A program made the translations under genes and the position numbers. Of a DNA stretch of 64,000 nt, positions 19,890 through 31,965 are shown one piece after another. The notes under the pieces are model-generated. The model saw only the letters and a list, made by a program, of their open reading frames with translations. It did no database searches and was not told the origin of the DNA. How positions within the stretch are numbered: the first letter of the stretch is position 1; each line of letters begins with the position of its first letter. The DNA comes from Symbiodinium natans. Its lineage: Eukaryota > Sar > Dinophyceae > Suessiales > Symbiodiniaceae. The stretch spans positions 177,501 to 241,500 of the forward strand of contig CAJNDS010002507.1 of the NCBI GenBank assembly GCA_905221605.1. The letters are read 5' to 3'.

Positions 19890-19955
19890 GCCTGGACCTA
19901 CCTGGATGACTCCAAAGTCTGCTGGCAGCTTCCGATGACGGCGCAGGCTTCGATC
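19890..19955 (+). CDS. PAN-repeat gene, exon with the second half of a repeat
   Basis: The exon starts GCC TGG ACC TAC and reads AWTYLDDSKVCWQLPMTAQA before SIES. This parallels FTYYIDSKACWLLDDNVTTF in the repeat at 20.9 kb, including the aromatic-aspartate-CW core. The downstream limit is approximate, since the frame closes at 19976 without the expected last cysteine; another exon must supply it. Confidence 0.5.
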
Positions 19956-20539
19956 GAATCGCACCTGTTGTGCCATGTTGCGCCGTGTTGATCGCATGGC
20001 CATGGGACCACCTCTGCAGCTGGTGCTCATTGGCAATCCTCATGGCACCAGTGGTCTCAAGAACTGTGCGCTGCAGTCCAAGCACTCAAAAAGCACTCAG
20101 CAAGCACTCCAAGCACGTGCCTTTACCGATGAGAAGGGTCATCCTTTGCGTTCCTTTGATCCGAGGCCAGTAACCTTGCCTGTTCAGGCCCGGCACGGCG
20201 CTTCACAGTTCCAATATGTTCCAATCTTCTCCTTTTTTGAGAGCTATAGCACAAGTTGGCAGAATGGGCAGGCTCCGGCGACGAATGCCGCAGTGACTGC
20301 GGCACCTTTGTCATTCCAAGGACACATGATGATCATGTCACGCGGAGTAGAGGGTCTTTTTGACATTTTGTTTGCAAGTATCCAGGGGAGTTGCGGCCGA
20401 AGTGCTCCTTCCGTGGAAAAGCACTTCGCGATCCAAGCGTTCAGGCTTGGAGTTCTGAGTGTCACGAGAGGTCACGAGTTTTCAAAGGTCGAGAATCCTT
20501 TGCTGGGAGTTTATCGGAAGACACATCGCTTAGCCATAA

Positions 20540-21118
20540 TTGTGCAGCCAGGCACCTGTGATGATGGCATCGCCGTTGGACTGTCAGTCAGCCTGTACCA
20601 CACAACCGACCTGCCAGCAGTGGACCTTCTACAACAACACTGGTGGATGCTGGCTCCAGAGCGCCAATGCGACCGAGTTCGCAAGCGAATTTGCCGTCAG
20701 CGGGCCAAGGCTTTGCACCGAACCTGTTGAAAGCAGCCCGTATGAGGCTGGCCACAACATCACACGATCTGGGCAACGTGTCATGATGAGGTCGATACCT
20801 CGACCCAATTGCTCCAACCGTGGCCAGGCATATCATCACCCAACGATACGGACACCCACCGGTGCATTTGTTGCGGATGCCAAGGTGTGTCAGCTCGCTT
20901 GCCAAGCTCAGCCAAGCTGTAGCAAGTTCACTTACTACATTGACTCGAAAGCTTGCTGGCTGCTGGACGACAATGTCACCACCTTTGAGAGTGTGATGGC
21001 TATCAGTGGGCCCAAAGCATGCGCGGAGCCAATTGCAGTGCAGCCTGCAGCTCGGGTGATCCTGGATGCCCAGATCCTCGCGCGCCTGCCAGCAAAGGCA
21101 GTCGGTAGCGGCGCTTGA
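20540..21118 (+). CDS. PAN/Apple-like double repeat, C-terminal part of the secreted protein
   Basis: Two cysteine repeats lie in one open frame. The first has CQSACTTQPTC, then WTFYNNTGGCW and SGPRLC; the second has CQLACQAQPSC, FTYYIDSKACW and SGPKAC. Both keep C-x3-C-x5-C-x11-C-x21-C, and NATEF/NVTTF are possible N-glycosylation sites. PAN/Apple domains bind proteins or carbohydrates outside the cell and are common in dinoflagellates. The frame continues to a TGA at 21116. An intron may interrupt the last 20-30 codons. A hydrophobic stretch followed by RRR at 21255-21318 (MFMFALAFFLFLMYALLMLR) could be a membrane anchor if spliced on; otherwise the product is secreted. Confidence 0.65.
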   Translation: MCSQAPVMMASPLDCQSACTTQPTCQQWTFYNNTGGCWLQSANATEFASEFAVSGPRLCTEPVESSPYEAGHNITRSGQRVMMRSIPRPNCSNRGQAYHHPTIRTPTGAFVADAKVCQLACQAQPSCSKFTYYIDSKACWLLDDNVTTFESVMAISGPKACAEPIAVQPAARVILDAQILARLPAKAVGSGA

Positions 21119-21254
21119 AAGATTCGAGGCAAGACTGTCTCCAGTGACAGGTTGAACTGCAGCCGCCGTCGCAGTGGAGGCCGATTGCATGAGATTGGTT
21201 GTATTGACAGCGCACGCCTTGCACCTGCACTGTTGCATTGCAGTGTAAAATCGA

Positions 21255-21518
21255 ATGTTTATGTTCGCATTAGCGTTCTTCTTGTTCTTGATGTATGCGC
21301 TTTTGATGCTTAGACGACGAGCGGCAAGTGACATGGACAGGCTGACATCGACCAGCCTTGTCCTGGCACATGTCCAAGAGATGTCAGACTTGCCCTGCTT
21401 ATGCGCTACATATATCCTTTGCACCTTGACTCTCAGATGGGTCCTGAGATCGTCCGAGGCCTCGGGTTTCTTTGTTTTGGCCACGGTCGGTCGTCTGCTG
21501 CAGGCGCTGGGTGCATAA
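21255..21518 (+). CDS. Possible transmembrane-tail exon
   Basis: This open frame begins with about 20 hydrophobic residues followed by RRR, the pattern of a single membrane span with a cytosolic stop-transfer signal. The remainder (VLRSSEASGFFVLATVGRLL) is less convincing. Its position 140 bases after the PAN repeats makes it a candidate anchor for that protein, but no splice evidence decides it. Confidence 0.25.
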   Translation: MFMFALAFFLFLMYALLMLRRRAASDMDRLTSTSLVLAHVQEMSDLPCLCATYILCTLTLRWVLRSSEASGFFVLATVGRLLQALGA

Positions 21519-23696
21519 AGCATCATAGCACGCAGCCTTCCAGTCTTGGCTCTGTTGGGCTCGGCATGGCGAAGCCCACGCAGGCTAGCACCTGGGCTGA
21601 CAGGTGCGCTTCATGTAGAGGGCGAGCAGGGAGGGTGCAACCAGATAGGTGTTCATGGCCATTTATTGCCCTGATGGCCAGGGGCAGCCGAGTGTCCGAT
21701 CTCTCGCCTCTGGAGACTGCTTTGTTGTACTTTTGTTGTCATCGTGGCCTTGTTGCTTTGGCAGGGGTAGCAAGCTGTTTCACTTTCCCCTGAAAATAGC
21801 ATCGTCTTGTGAGGACCCCGGTCACTCATCGACAGACGAGGCCTCCCCATGAAACGTCAACAGTTTCAACATTATCCCACAGCGAGCGGCAAGCACAAGT
21901 TTCGTGTACTGGGCCTGGAGAATCCTGGAGAGGTTTGACGAATTCCAGGCCAAGAGCACCTCTGTCGCGCCGGCCCTCAAGCCATCTCCCTGCTCTGGGC
22001 ACAAGGCACTGTTGGCACCTTGCAGTCGGTCCATGTAGGTCCCATGAGCACAGAAAGCATTGTGAAAGCTCTGTGGCCTGCTGCCTGAAACTGTCAAGAG
22101 TCGTAATCATGGCGAAGGGGGCAAAGGGGGCAAACCGGGGTAAAGAGGGTCCATCTCTCGGAAGTTCGAATCTTTGCCAGGATGCAAGGGAAACATCCCT
22201 TGTCACTTTGAGGCAATGTCGGAGCAATACATGCTCTGTCGTGGTTTGCTTGGGAACTGGTGCAACCTAGACTCAGCACAAAGCTGCTGCTGTGATCAAA
22301 AGAGCTGTGTGGAATCGTGTCAGGCACAGTTATAAAGGCTTTTTGAGACTGCAAATGCCATTTGACCATACTTGATCCCTGTGCAGCGCCTGGCCCGAGA
22401 CCAAAGGAGAGGGTCATGTGGCGCGGAGCCCCCTCCTGTACGGTGCGGGCCTTTCAACCCACGTGTCAAACCGAGTCTTGACAATATGACAGTTTCTGAT
22501 CAAGGCATCAACAAACGTGCTCTAATGTGCTCTTTGACGTGCTCAGGTCAGCCTTGACGCAGGCCCCCGGCCTCTCCGAATTGGATGGAGGTGACGGGCA
22601 GTAGATAGGACAGTAGGTAGGAGCCGCAATGCAACAGTGTTGGCACAATGTGGCACAATGTCTCACTGATACGGATTCGACACAGCCTCATATGGTCATA
22701 ATAAGGTAATGCTCCAGAATCTGCGTTTAGTGCACACCACTATAACGATGGGCAAACACAGACAGACAAGTGAGATGAGACACACATAGACACACATTGC
22801 CAAACCTTACACCCTAAACCATAAACGTCATGTCATGTGATGTCATGTCATGACATGCGCTTCTTTTAGGTGGTACCTTGCCTCTTTTGTGCCTCACCGT
22901 GTGACCCTTCACTGCGCTTCGCAGTGTGAGGCCGGTCCGTCATTGAATGAGGTCAACAAACGTGTTGAAGCATGTTGAAGCGTTGAGCGGAGGTGCGGCA
23001 GTCATGGCGCCGCACATCCACATGACAGAACTTGAGCAGCGGTGGCTTCCTCATGCTTCCTCAGTTTTCTCCAATATCAACGTGCTCCTTCTTTCAAGCC
23101 GAGGCGAATTCTCCAACAGAGGACGCTGCATGGTCGCAGACTCGATCCGAACAGAGCCGTTGCTGCCCAGATCCGCCTTAGCTTAGTGTCCCTCTTCCAC
23201 TTTTAGGTCACCGCTGCCGGATGACCTTCTACGATGCCTACCTGGCCAGACACATCAATGTAGCGAGCGTGTGAAATTTGGAAGCCAATCTTTGCAGGAT
23301 GTGCTTGACAAAGCCAAACAAGATGCAAAGTACTGGGCAGCCTGCGGCCAACGTGTCTCGGGCCTCTTGACGCTCCTGCTGTGCCACACGGTCTGAGGCC
23401 ACAGTGCATGGCAAGGACCTGCGACTCGTGAAAGTTTCCTGCGGCTTCTTCAGAGAGGAGCGCCGAGAGACTCATGCGGCTCATTTGGATCTCATTCCCT
23501 CTGCAGTTTCCTGCAGCTCTTGAGTTCTTGAGATTTCCTGAGATCTCTTCTGAGGAGATCCCCATGTTTGAACGAGTTCGATACCGAATGCTGTGGCTCG
23601 TGGAGTGGAGGCCCACCGCTGTGAAGGCTGTAACGAAAAAGCCTCATGGTGTCTGAGAATGAGTGCCGCGGGACTACCGCACTCACGGATGCCAGT
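21519..23696. other. Spacer, possibly with N-terminal exons of the channel gene
   Basis: No clear gene. Weak exon-like islands after AG acceptors are 23095-23165 (+; AEANSPTEDAAWSQTRSEQ) and 23300-23350 (+; DVLDKAKQDAKYWAACGQR). Both could encode cytosolic N-terminal parts of the channel. Short repeats include TGGCACAATG x2 (22638) and a CATGTCATG cluster (22828-22858). Confidence 0.25.
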
Positions 23697-23756
23697 GTTT
23701 TCGAGAATTTCGTCATCATTCTGATCATTTGCAATGCTCTCGTGGCCTCTGCCAGT
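23697..23756 (+). CDS. Channel repeat I, S1 segment (candidate)
   Basis: VFENFVIILIICNALVVAS is a hydrophobic helix with the FENF...N pattern of channel S1 segments. An AG at 23694-23695 precedes it. No partner S2 or S4 was found before the first pore loop, so the assignment rests on this helix and its order in the locus. Confidence 0.45.
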
Positions 23757-26700
23757 CTTGTGAGTTGTGCTGTTGACACAGTGTTGACAGTGCATTGAAC
23801 ATATTGAACAGTTGCTGAACTGAAATCTGTCGAAGTCAAGCCCAGCACACCAAGGAAGCAGTGCCCACCACCGTGACCCCCGGCGACCCCAAGCAAGTCC
23901 GCGTGGCCAGGTCATGGCTCATCCCGTGGCATACGATGAAGCGAGTCAGCCCAGAGGCCAAGATTCGGTGTGGCCGGTGTTTCTTGTTGACTTGCACGAT
24001 GCTGCATGTCTACACAGACGTGCTGAGCATGCAGCAGACAGCTGCTCCTTGCAGGCGTCCAGAACACGTATTTCGTCTTCGAGACCTTGGTCTCTGTGGC
24101 CTGGCAGAAGACTGGGAACACAAAACAGATTTGAACCGTTCAAGCCGAGACAATCCATGTTGGTGGTCTTTTCGAGTCCAAGATTACATTCTTTCAATGC
24201 TTCTCGATGATGTAACTTCTGGGCGCCGGGGCGGCCAAGCAGAGTCGCAAGAACGCCGGCCCCCGCCGAGGGTTTTGCAACGTGTTGCACACGCTCTCAA
24301 CAGAAAGGATCAACTAACCGCTAGGGCTGCAAGATGCTGCAAGCAGAGATGTCTGGAGATTGCACTTGGGGCTCAATTTGGGGCGCTGCCCAGGCAGTGT
24401 TCACTATCGAGTGCCTGTGCCGAATCATTGCCCAGGGCCTTTTCTTCGGCCGAGGCCTCAGGCTCTGAACCAGAGAGCCTCCGAAGAATTCTTCGAGATA
24501 TGGAAATTTGGCTGGACCATGCTGGACCTTAAGCGGCTTAAGCGTCACAGTCACAGGTGACGCGCCGAACCCGTGCTACTTGAAGGAGCCTTCAAACTGG
24601 ATAGACATGATAGTCGCCCGGCTCTCAGGAGGTCTCAAGACACCATGAAGCCCGTGTGCTTTGTGTGCTAGACTCTACTCGAAATGTACGTGTAGTGCAT
24701 GCCAGCGCATGCCACAGCGCTTGCGGGTGCATGCCACAGACCTCCATACCTGCCAGGTCATTTTCACATTTGTCGAGCCTTTTGCAGCAGAAGCTGGGGC
24801 CTCATGCCTATGTCCTGTGTGTTTTATGCATGGAGGGTTCGGCAATTGGGCAGGGCTGATGCGCTAGTACAAGTTGGAACGTGGCCACAATCCATGAAGG
24901 CTTGAGATGCACTCGTGAACGGCTAGCTGTTTACGACCGTGTATGCTAGACCGACCTCTCCAATAATCGCTAAAAACATCGAAGGTGTTTTTGCCCTCTC
25001 TCGAAATGCTATTACCATCCCCAAGGGAAGGGAGCTAAAGCATGAGAACACCACAGGCAGAGAAGGCCTACCCCAGAAGGAGCTAATTGTATATGTTTCA
25101 GCCCAGGAAGGGCTAAACAATCACTCTTGAATTTGCTGCTGTCACACACATATGAGCTACATGTGCATGCAGTCAGATGTGCCACTTGTGCTATGTGCAG
25201 TTGTGATCTTACATGTGCAGAGCTACATGTTCACTGGCATTCCTTTCTGGGGAGGGGGCGCTAAACGGCAACAACGCCCGTGGCCATTGTGGCAAGGCCC
25301 CCTAAGAAAAAGGGGGGGCAAATTCAAAGTGCCCACCCTACCCACCCTGGGGGAATCCGGGACCCGAAGGGACCCGGCCTCCGAGCTATGAGTATCTGTC
25401 CACCTTCCATACAAAAGTCCGCTGAGCGAGTGCTATGTTGATTGGGCCATTTCCACGGGAGCGCGATCTGAGCTAGCTACATTGGCGCTATGCTCGTTAG
25501 GTTTCGCCATAGGGACTCCTTCCTTTCCAGGGCTAAACCCAAACAATCACTCATGTTGTGGTGCTAGGGGAGGTGGAGGGTTAGAGAGTAGGGCTAGTGT
25601 ACCTTAACATCTCCTACCGTGTTTGTTTGGATGGTTTTGGTGAACTGGAAGTTTTTCTGAAAGCCCGGAAAAGTAACGTGTACGACTTGAAGATCTCGAA
25701 GTTCACGCAGTCAGGTTATTTCCGAGCAGGACCTGAGGACTATGAGAGTCCTCCGTATTTTCCGTGTCGCCGGCTTGGCGCTTCGGGGGCTGGAGTGCGA
25801 GCGTATATGACAGCGTGGCAGCATGTGGGTCCAGGCCGCTCTCATGCTCCTGTTTTATTCGCGTTTTGTGCAAGCACAATCGATGCCTCAGGTGTTCAGA
25901 GTAATCCGAGGGATGACATTCCTGCCGCGCTTGAGGAGACCGTTCGTTCTTGATGTTGTGTTCTTGTATGTTCATTGCATTGTGATGTGACTCGCAGGAC
26001 CATTGTGCAGTCCCTCTCCAAGAGCGTTTTGACCTCGGTCTTTGTTGACGTTCTGCCATTCAGACCCGATCAAAACAATCATTGCAGTCATTGCTTTGTG
26101 AGTTCTTTCTGCCCCGAAGTCACCATGGAAATATCTGCCCCGCCTCACCTTTGGCGGAACATGTGTGGTGAGTGTGGTGGATGTGCATGGGTGTGTCCGG
26201 GTATGTGGTGCCAGAGGTTTTGGTGCTGTCTGTGTGTGTGTGTGTGTGTGTGGGGTGTGGCACGTGGAGGGCAAGTATTGGTGGTCATGGTGGTAGGTGG
26301 GGATGGTGGGGCTCTGGCGCCATTCGGTGGCTCGGCCGTAGAACTTGAGGTAGGGCCCGCACCGCAACGATTCACGGGTCCACAGCTTCGACCAGGTGGT
26401 TTCAAGTTTGCAAACAGCCTTTGAGTTTCCGAGTTGTACCGGCTCTGGATCTCTTCCCTGGCTATCACCTTCACCCTGATCGTGGTCAGCATGGCTGGGT
26501 GTGATACTTACTGAAGACAGCGGCTAGCGGCTTGCACGATTGAGTTCACGACATGTCTTTGCTCTGCTTCTAAGGACAGATCTCTTTGGCGATGTCTACT
26601 GGAGGCTGTTGGCTTTCTGGCTCTGTTCTGCTTCATGAGACTATGCGTGGGCGAGGCGTTGTCGGCTTTCGGACGAGCCCTACGTCTTGAATGGCACACT

Positions 26701-27898
26701 AGTTTGGCTGGAGCCGCAGTTCTGGCAAGAGCTGCCAGGGCTTTGTTCCTAAGTCACCGTAACGGCACCTGATTCTTACCTACTGGGGTGATCTATGGTC
26801 TCAGGCCTTTGGACCCAGATCAGCCGCGGTTCTGCGGCGGTCGGTATGAGTGTGCACGGGAGCTTAGCTTGATGTTCAACTTTCAAAAGTCGGCAAAGCA
26901 GATGTAAGGCTGGAACTCTCTTGAACGTTCTGTGTCTTGGTGATTGGCCGTTTGGGCAGATCTGCGAGAACAGTGCTCCTGACGGTAGGTTTGAATGCTA
27001 TGAAACGGGTGGGGTGCAAGTGCTGTTCGGATGTTCGCAGTGTGGTCAAAACATGGAACGGCCTTGGGAACTCTTGGAGTTGGAAGTTGCGAAATCAGTG
27101 GAGCACTGGCACAGTTCGTAGCTGGGATGAGCTGGAAGACAGGCGTGATGCCACAAATGCTACAAGTTGTATCAGCTGTGGAGGCTTTGTGGAGGTCTTG
27201 TGCCATGTCTCTCGGAATGTGATGAGGGTTGGCCAGTGATACCCAGTAGAGTCCGAGCAAACCTCGCTTCAACTGGGGGAACTGAGGTGCCAACGGCATC
27301 TGGAGCTCCGACCTATTGCAGGACTCCGGTCAGGTTCTTGGTTTGGACTGTACAGTGCTCGTACCCGGAGTCCATAGGCAGCAGGTTTGTGAAAAAAGAG
27401 CGCCACGAGTCGCGTCTCTGAAGTGCAAGGTGCGCACGGACACAGGCCCACTTCCCGGCTACAATCCATGGCCCGAGCTTTTCGAGAATCCGCTGGAAGC
27501 TTGCCTACCTTGGTTGCATTTCATGGGCCAAGTGCTTGTAGGCCATAGATATCATAGATGATCCAGTGATGATCCCTTAGTGTCTGATGTGTATGTCAAC
27601 ATGAGAGTGTTTTGAATGGCATGCGCACCGGCCTCGAGCGGCCACCTCGCAAAGCTCAGGCAGACTATGGCTTCACTGGGTGCCCTCACTCTTCAGATGC
27701 GCCAGCGTATGTTGCACGATGTTGTATGCTGCTTCATGCTCCGTGCCGGTTACAGTCGACCACAGTGGAGGTACCAGACATTGTGGAGTGGTCTGCTGAC
27801 GACCTTCCAGGTCCCATGAATCCTACTGTCGTATTGCTTAAAGCTCCCATGTGTATCCGGAAGCTTGTGCAGAGTGTCCTGGAACGCTTGAGCCACAG
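23757..27898. other. Long region between repeat I S1 and pore; unassigned
   Basis: The missing repeat I exons should be here, but none is clear. 24757-24790 (VIFTFVEPFA after CCAG) is a weak S2 candidate. An open frame at 25597-25953 (+) reads like protein (KSNVYDLKISKFTQSGYFRA) with no known family. A (GT)n tract lies at 26233-26255. The rest looks intronic. Confidence 0.25.
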
Positions 27899-27952
27899 GT
27901 GGTGAACATCGACGGATGGAGCAGCATCATGCACCGCTTTGAGGACATGAAC
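27899..27952 (+). CDS. Channel repeat I, pore loop
   Basis: After a CACAG acceptor the exon reads VVNIDGWSSIMHRFED. The form matches channel pore helices (QVLTxEGWxDIM): selectivity residue D (27911-27913), invariant GW and IM. The downstream donor was not fixed. Confidence 0.7.
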
Positions 27953-28685
27953 GTAGTTTTGTGTCGCATCATGTACCAAGTCCCTTCGCAATATCCGTGC
28001 CTTCAGTGTTTTGGCAGTACAAGAGTTTTTTTTTTGTCGCTTTGCTTTGCTTGTTGCACATCGATTGTTGCACATCGATCAGTGTCCACACTGGAGAGCA
28101 ACACATGTGGCTTTCTTTTTATCGTGAGGGAAGGATTGCAGCACGTTTTTTGGTAGAATTGTGGGTTTGCTTGTGCGGTTTGCCGAGAACTTGTAAACTG
28201 GGGATCGTGCTATCTTGGATGTGGTTGCTGAAGTGGTCTTGGTCGCCCTGATCGCTGCATCGACAGCCCAGCTGTTTTTGGAGACCCTACATCATCCACA
28301 AAACCCAAATTGCAGGCTACTCAACATACTCAACCGTCGATGCGTGTCCAGTGTCTGCATTGGGATCTAGAAGAACTAGAAAGACATACCAAGAATCACG
28401 ACGCGCGCTGTCTTCATTGGTTGCCGAACCTCCCACATGTACCGAGGTCCCACGAGGTTTTTAGATAGTTAATCGGCCATTCAGACACAAGTTGCGGATG
28501 CCTCACAGATGAATACAGATGAAAGGATGCGAAGTGGCCCGGCTTGACCGTCCCCTTTTTCATCCTTTTAGTGCTCTTTGGAGGCTGGCATTTGCTTTCT
28601 CCCTCCGTCAGTTCTCTAGTTCTCTAGCTCTTCTAGCTTTCACCATAAAGCTCTCAAAGGCCAGCAACTAAGCGAGAACATGCAG

Positions 28686-28756
28686 AGGCTTGATCCTGAT
28701 GAACTTGGTGTTGGCGATACTCTGGCACAGCTTCGACACAACTGTGCAGGAGGACC
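28686..28756 (+). CDS. Channel repeat I, S6 segment
   Basis: After TGCAG the frame reads GLILMNLVLAILWHSFDTT, matching the S6 pattern NLxLAIL...F of four-repeat channels, which lines the inner pore. It lies 0.75 kb after the repeat I pore loop. Downstream, 28850-29300 has charged helical islands (RVKQIREVESK, VQQLEAHLQVIADGL) that may form the cytosolic I-II linker. Confidence 0.55.
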
Positions 28757-29764
28757 CCATCACCCCATCACTCTTTTTTTCAAGTGCCAGGCGAACATTT
28801 GAACTGACACTGAGTTTTTGCCTGACGTGTCGCCAGCAGAGCTGGTGCAGGACAGGTCAGAGTTGGGGGATAGCAAATTGCAGCTGGAGGCAATCCTTGT
28901 ATGGCAATCCTTGTATGCTGGATGCGGTGATTCTTGACAACGCTCTTCGGTTGCTCCAGAATGCAGGCCAAGAGAATGCATCCGAAGCCCATTATTACCC
29001 CGGATATCCAGCAGATGCCACTTCATGCCCTTGCCACGGCCTCACTGGCTTTGGATCGCAGGGTCAAGCAAATTCGAGAGGTGGAGAGTAAGCAACACCG
29101 ATAGAAATGGGAGGCTACTGCGGAGGTTTGCCGAGTCCGCACAAAGTTCCGAGTTCTCAGCATGAGTCACCAAGTCTGGGCAAGGTAAGCTCGGTTCAGC
29201 AGTTGGAGGCGCATTTGCAGGTTATTGCTGATGGATTGAATTATTGCTGATTGCGAGTCAGCTGCACCGGCCTTGCAGGTTGAGCTAGCAGCTGCTCAAG
29301 CCTTTCAAGCGCTTGACACGGACCGGCAGCCATGCGGCTCTTTCTGTTTTCTTTCCCCACCCTCGGTCCCTCGGTGTGGGGTTGTTAGAGTTTAAACTCA
29401 ACTCTTCTCCTCGCCCGGTCTACTCCTCGCTCATCCCTGGAGTGCACTGCACCCAGAGTGCCCGGAGTGCCCAACCCTGGAGTGCCCAACCCAGAGTATC
29501 TCTAATCGGAGAGGGCGGGGATGTTCGAAGTAAAATAGATTTGATCGTGCTTTCGTGCTTTCAGTCTTTATGTCAGCTGCCTCAGGAGTTTCGCTCGATG
29601 GGACTCAAGAACATCTGCTACAGCATGATCACCAGCCCATGGCTCGCCCGCCCATGCGCGCAGTGACGCCACAGTGACACGGAGTGCGGCACAGCATGCA
29701 CAGCACGGCAGCACGCGCCTGACATAACCTGTGTTTGCTCGGTAGCTTCTGCAAGCCTGGGCAG

Positions 29765-29850
29765 GTTCGGGCGCGTGATGAACTTTATCATTCTCTTCAA
29801 TGCGCTCTGCATGTGCTTTGACATCTATCCCCCATATGCGGCTTGTCTGC
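29765..29850 (+). CDS. Channel repeat II, S1 segment
   Basis: The exon starts after GGGCAG and reads FGRVMNFIILFNALCMCFDI followed by YPP. The conserved asparagine and the acidic residue at the helix end fit S1 of voltage-gated channels. The three following exons supply S2, the S2-S3 loop and S4 at short spacing, which supports the call. Confidence 0.7.
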
Positions 29851-29909
29851 AAGGGGTTTGTCCTGATGTCCGTAGCCCACGAGGCCCCACGAGGTTTAAT
29901 TCGTTTCAG

Positions 29910-29988
29910 CCCAAGCAAGGACGATACAGTGCTCCTGATTCTCGACAACATCAACTTTCTGTGCTCGGTCATCTTCTTTTTCGAGGCG
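29910..29988 (+). CDS. Channel repeat II, S2 segment
   Basis: After TTTCAG the frame reads KDDTVLLILDNINFLCSVIF then FFEA. The pattern N-x2-F-x-x-I-F...E is that of S2, including the acidic residue that pairs with S4 arginines. The exon end near GAGGCG is approximate. Confidence 0.7.
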
Positions 29989-30047
29989 AGGGGAGCACCG
30001 CCACAGAGCACTCGCACAGACCCAAAAGTGTGATTTGATTTTTCCAG

Positions 30048-30103
30048 GTGTGTATCAAGATCATGGGAGTCGGCGTATCCTTCTTCGAGGACAATGGCAA
30101 CAG
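30048..30103 (+). CDS. Channel repeat II, S2-S3 linker
   Basis: The exon after TTCCAG reads VCIKIMGVGVSFFEDNGNR. It matches the conserved linker EAxxKIxGxGxxxYFxDGxN that joins S2 to S3. Joined to the previous exon it would continue FEA-VCIKIMG in the expected way. Confidence 0.7.
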
Positions 30104-30378
30104 GCCGCATGCCTTGCTGCATACCTTGCCGCATACCTTGTTGCATGCTTTGCTCGCATTTATCCTGGAGATTCCTTGAGTGCAACCATTCCGCTAGCTC
30201 GTGCAGCTATGGGTTAGCTCCAGGTTTGATTTTCTACTCGTGATGCTCTCGGTGGTGGAGCTCTTTCTGAGTGGCGGGTCCGCGTTGCCAGGGTCTGAGC
30301 AGCCACAACATTGTGCACGTCGTCACGGCATTCCACGATTCCAATGATGATCGCGTTTGGATGCGTTTGGCCTCCCAG

Positions 30379-30440
30379 GTCTGCCCTGAGAACTGCGAGG
30401 CTCTTGCGCATCTTCAGAATGATCCACATGAGCATGTGCC
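30379..30440 (+). CDS. Channel repeat II, S4 voltage sensor
   Basis: After CTCCCAG the frame reads ALRTARLLRIFRMIH. Four arginines are spaced R-x2-R-x2-R-x2-R, the defining S4 pattern that senses membrane voltage. The exon's end is not fixed; S3 was not located. Confidence 0.7.
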
Positions 30441-31130
30441 TAGCCTCTGGACTCTTCCTTGTGGCCATTTGTGTCCAAAGGCCCCGTACCTTCTCAAGTG
30501 AAAATGCTTCATTCCGAGGAATTTCCGTATCCTCCTCATGGTCTTTCAGAAGGTGCGCACTGCTGTGCGAATTGGGAGAGCGGTGCCTTGCAGAGAGAAC
30601 CTGAGATTTTTTTTCTCAAGCTTTTTTGTTATTCGCTCCACCGAAGGCAGTGACGCCGACCCTGTACTTTTCCATGATCGTCATCCTGCGGGCGCCACAG
30701 GAGAAAAAGAGGACAGCAAGAGGAGAGCAAGGTAGGAGAGCAAGGTAGGAGAGCGGGGGGATGTGCGAAAAGGGGGGACGCCGCGGCACATATTCACGCC
30801 TCTGCACTGCCCGATGTGCAAGGTTTCTATATTGCTCCTGTCTTGCTGGCCTGCAGATTTTCAACAAGGATGACGGTGCCCGGCCTAAAACTCACAGCAT
30901 GCTTTACAAGCCGCCCAGCATGCACCAGTCCAGGGTGCTGCGCTGTGCCGGGAAACTGCCATGTGATGCCACGGGATGCCACGTGATGCCATGTGATGTT
31001 CGGCTCCGAGTTGCAAGTGGCAAGCTGGGCTTGGGCTTCGAGTCACTGGTTGGGTGCCCGGTGCATTGCCTCCGTAAAGCATCAACAGAGAGTTACAGTT
31101 AGAGGGGTCTCACAGAAATTGGTTGCTAAG

Positions 31131-31215
31131 GCCATGGGCTTTCTCACATCGCTGGCTATCTTTTCCGGAGACGGCTGGCTGGACATCACCACCCAACAGA
31201 TCCAGGGCAAGGACT
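31131..31215 (+). CDS. Channel repeat II, pore loop
   Basis: The exon reads AMGFLTSLAIFSGDGWLDIT followed by TQQIQGKD. The AFLTxFQxxTGDGW pattern of a pore helix and selectivity filter is clear; the selectivity residue is D at 31170-31172. Confidence 0.75.
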
Positions 31216-31763
31216 GCGCTGTGTCGCCCGAGAGTGTGTTTGAATCTCGGCCCAGGTGTCTTTCGTCTCGACCCAGGTTTTTTTGGTGATGACACAACTA
31301 TCCTGAAGTTCATCATCGTTTCTTCTCAAACTTAAAGGCTGATACAAACGAAATCCGTGACCACAGTTGAAGGCGGCCGAAAAAGGGGCAGTTGCCGCAC
31401 ACCCACCAAACCAAGCCTCCATTGTTCCCTTTAAGAGCTTGAATGAAGTTGCGGGGCCTCGCAAAACCTTGAAGCCTAAAGGTCTTTGGGGTGTTGGGCC
31501 TTCAGCCCCCTAAGACCCTTTTTCGGGGAGCTCAGAGGTTGAGGGCCTCCCCTAAGCAGCCTAAGCGCTTAGTCCAAGTGCGTCAACCTTGGCGAGCACA
31601 TATTGACTCGCTGAACGGGGGCACCCTGAATTAGAGCTCTGTCATGGCAAGACACTGACGAGCAACCTGGCAAGCGTCCAAGGCCTCCACCCCTCCAAGG
31701 ACAAAGAAATGGAGCAAGCGAAAAAACAGCGAAAAAGCTACACCCCGACCAAGTGGTCAACAG

Positions 31764-31809
31764 GACAATCAGCTCTTCGGATTCTTCTACTTCTTGCTCA
31801 CCTTCGCGT
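31764..31809 (+). CDS. Channel repeat II, first half of S6
   Basis: NQLFGFFYFLLTFA follows an ACAG acceptor. An aromatic, hydrophobic stretch of this kind opens S6. The second half of S6 is in the next exon 80 bases downstream. Confidence 0.5.
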
Positions 31810-31890
31810 GCCGTCCTCTGCAAACAATCTCGGGCCGCAGCGGAGCGCTAGTTTCACCTCAACTCTTGTGTCGATGCCAGGCTGGGCAAG

Positions 31891-31965
31891 GCTGTCTTGA
31901 AGAATCTCTTGTTGGGCATCATCGCGGCCGAGTTCACAGTCGCACGGGACATCATGAAGCAGGCG
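31891..31965 (+). CDS. Channel repeat II, second half of S6 and start of the II-III linker
   Basis: After GGCAAG the frame reads AVLKNLLLGIIAAEFTVARD then IMKQAP. NLLLGII..EF is the usual end of an S6 helix. An alternative acceptor (GCCAG at 31880) would add three residues. The charged end leads into the II-III linker. Confidence 0.6.

Noticed and set aside
20588-21526. 312-codon minus ORF
   Set aside because: Antisense shadow of the PAN-repeat exon, which has conserved cysteine spacing on the + strand.
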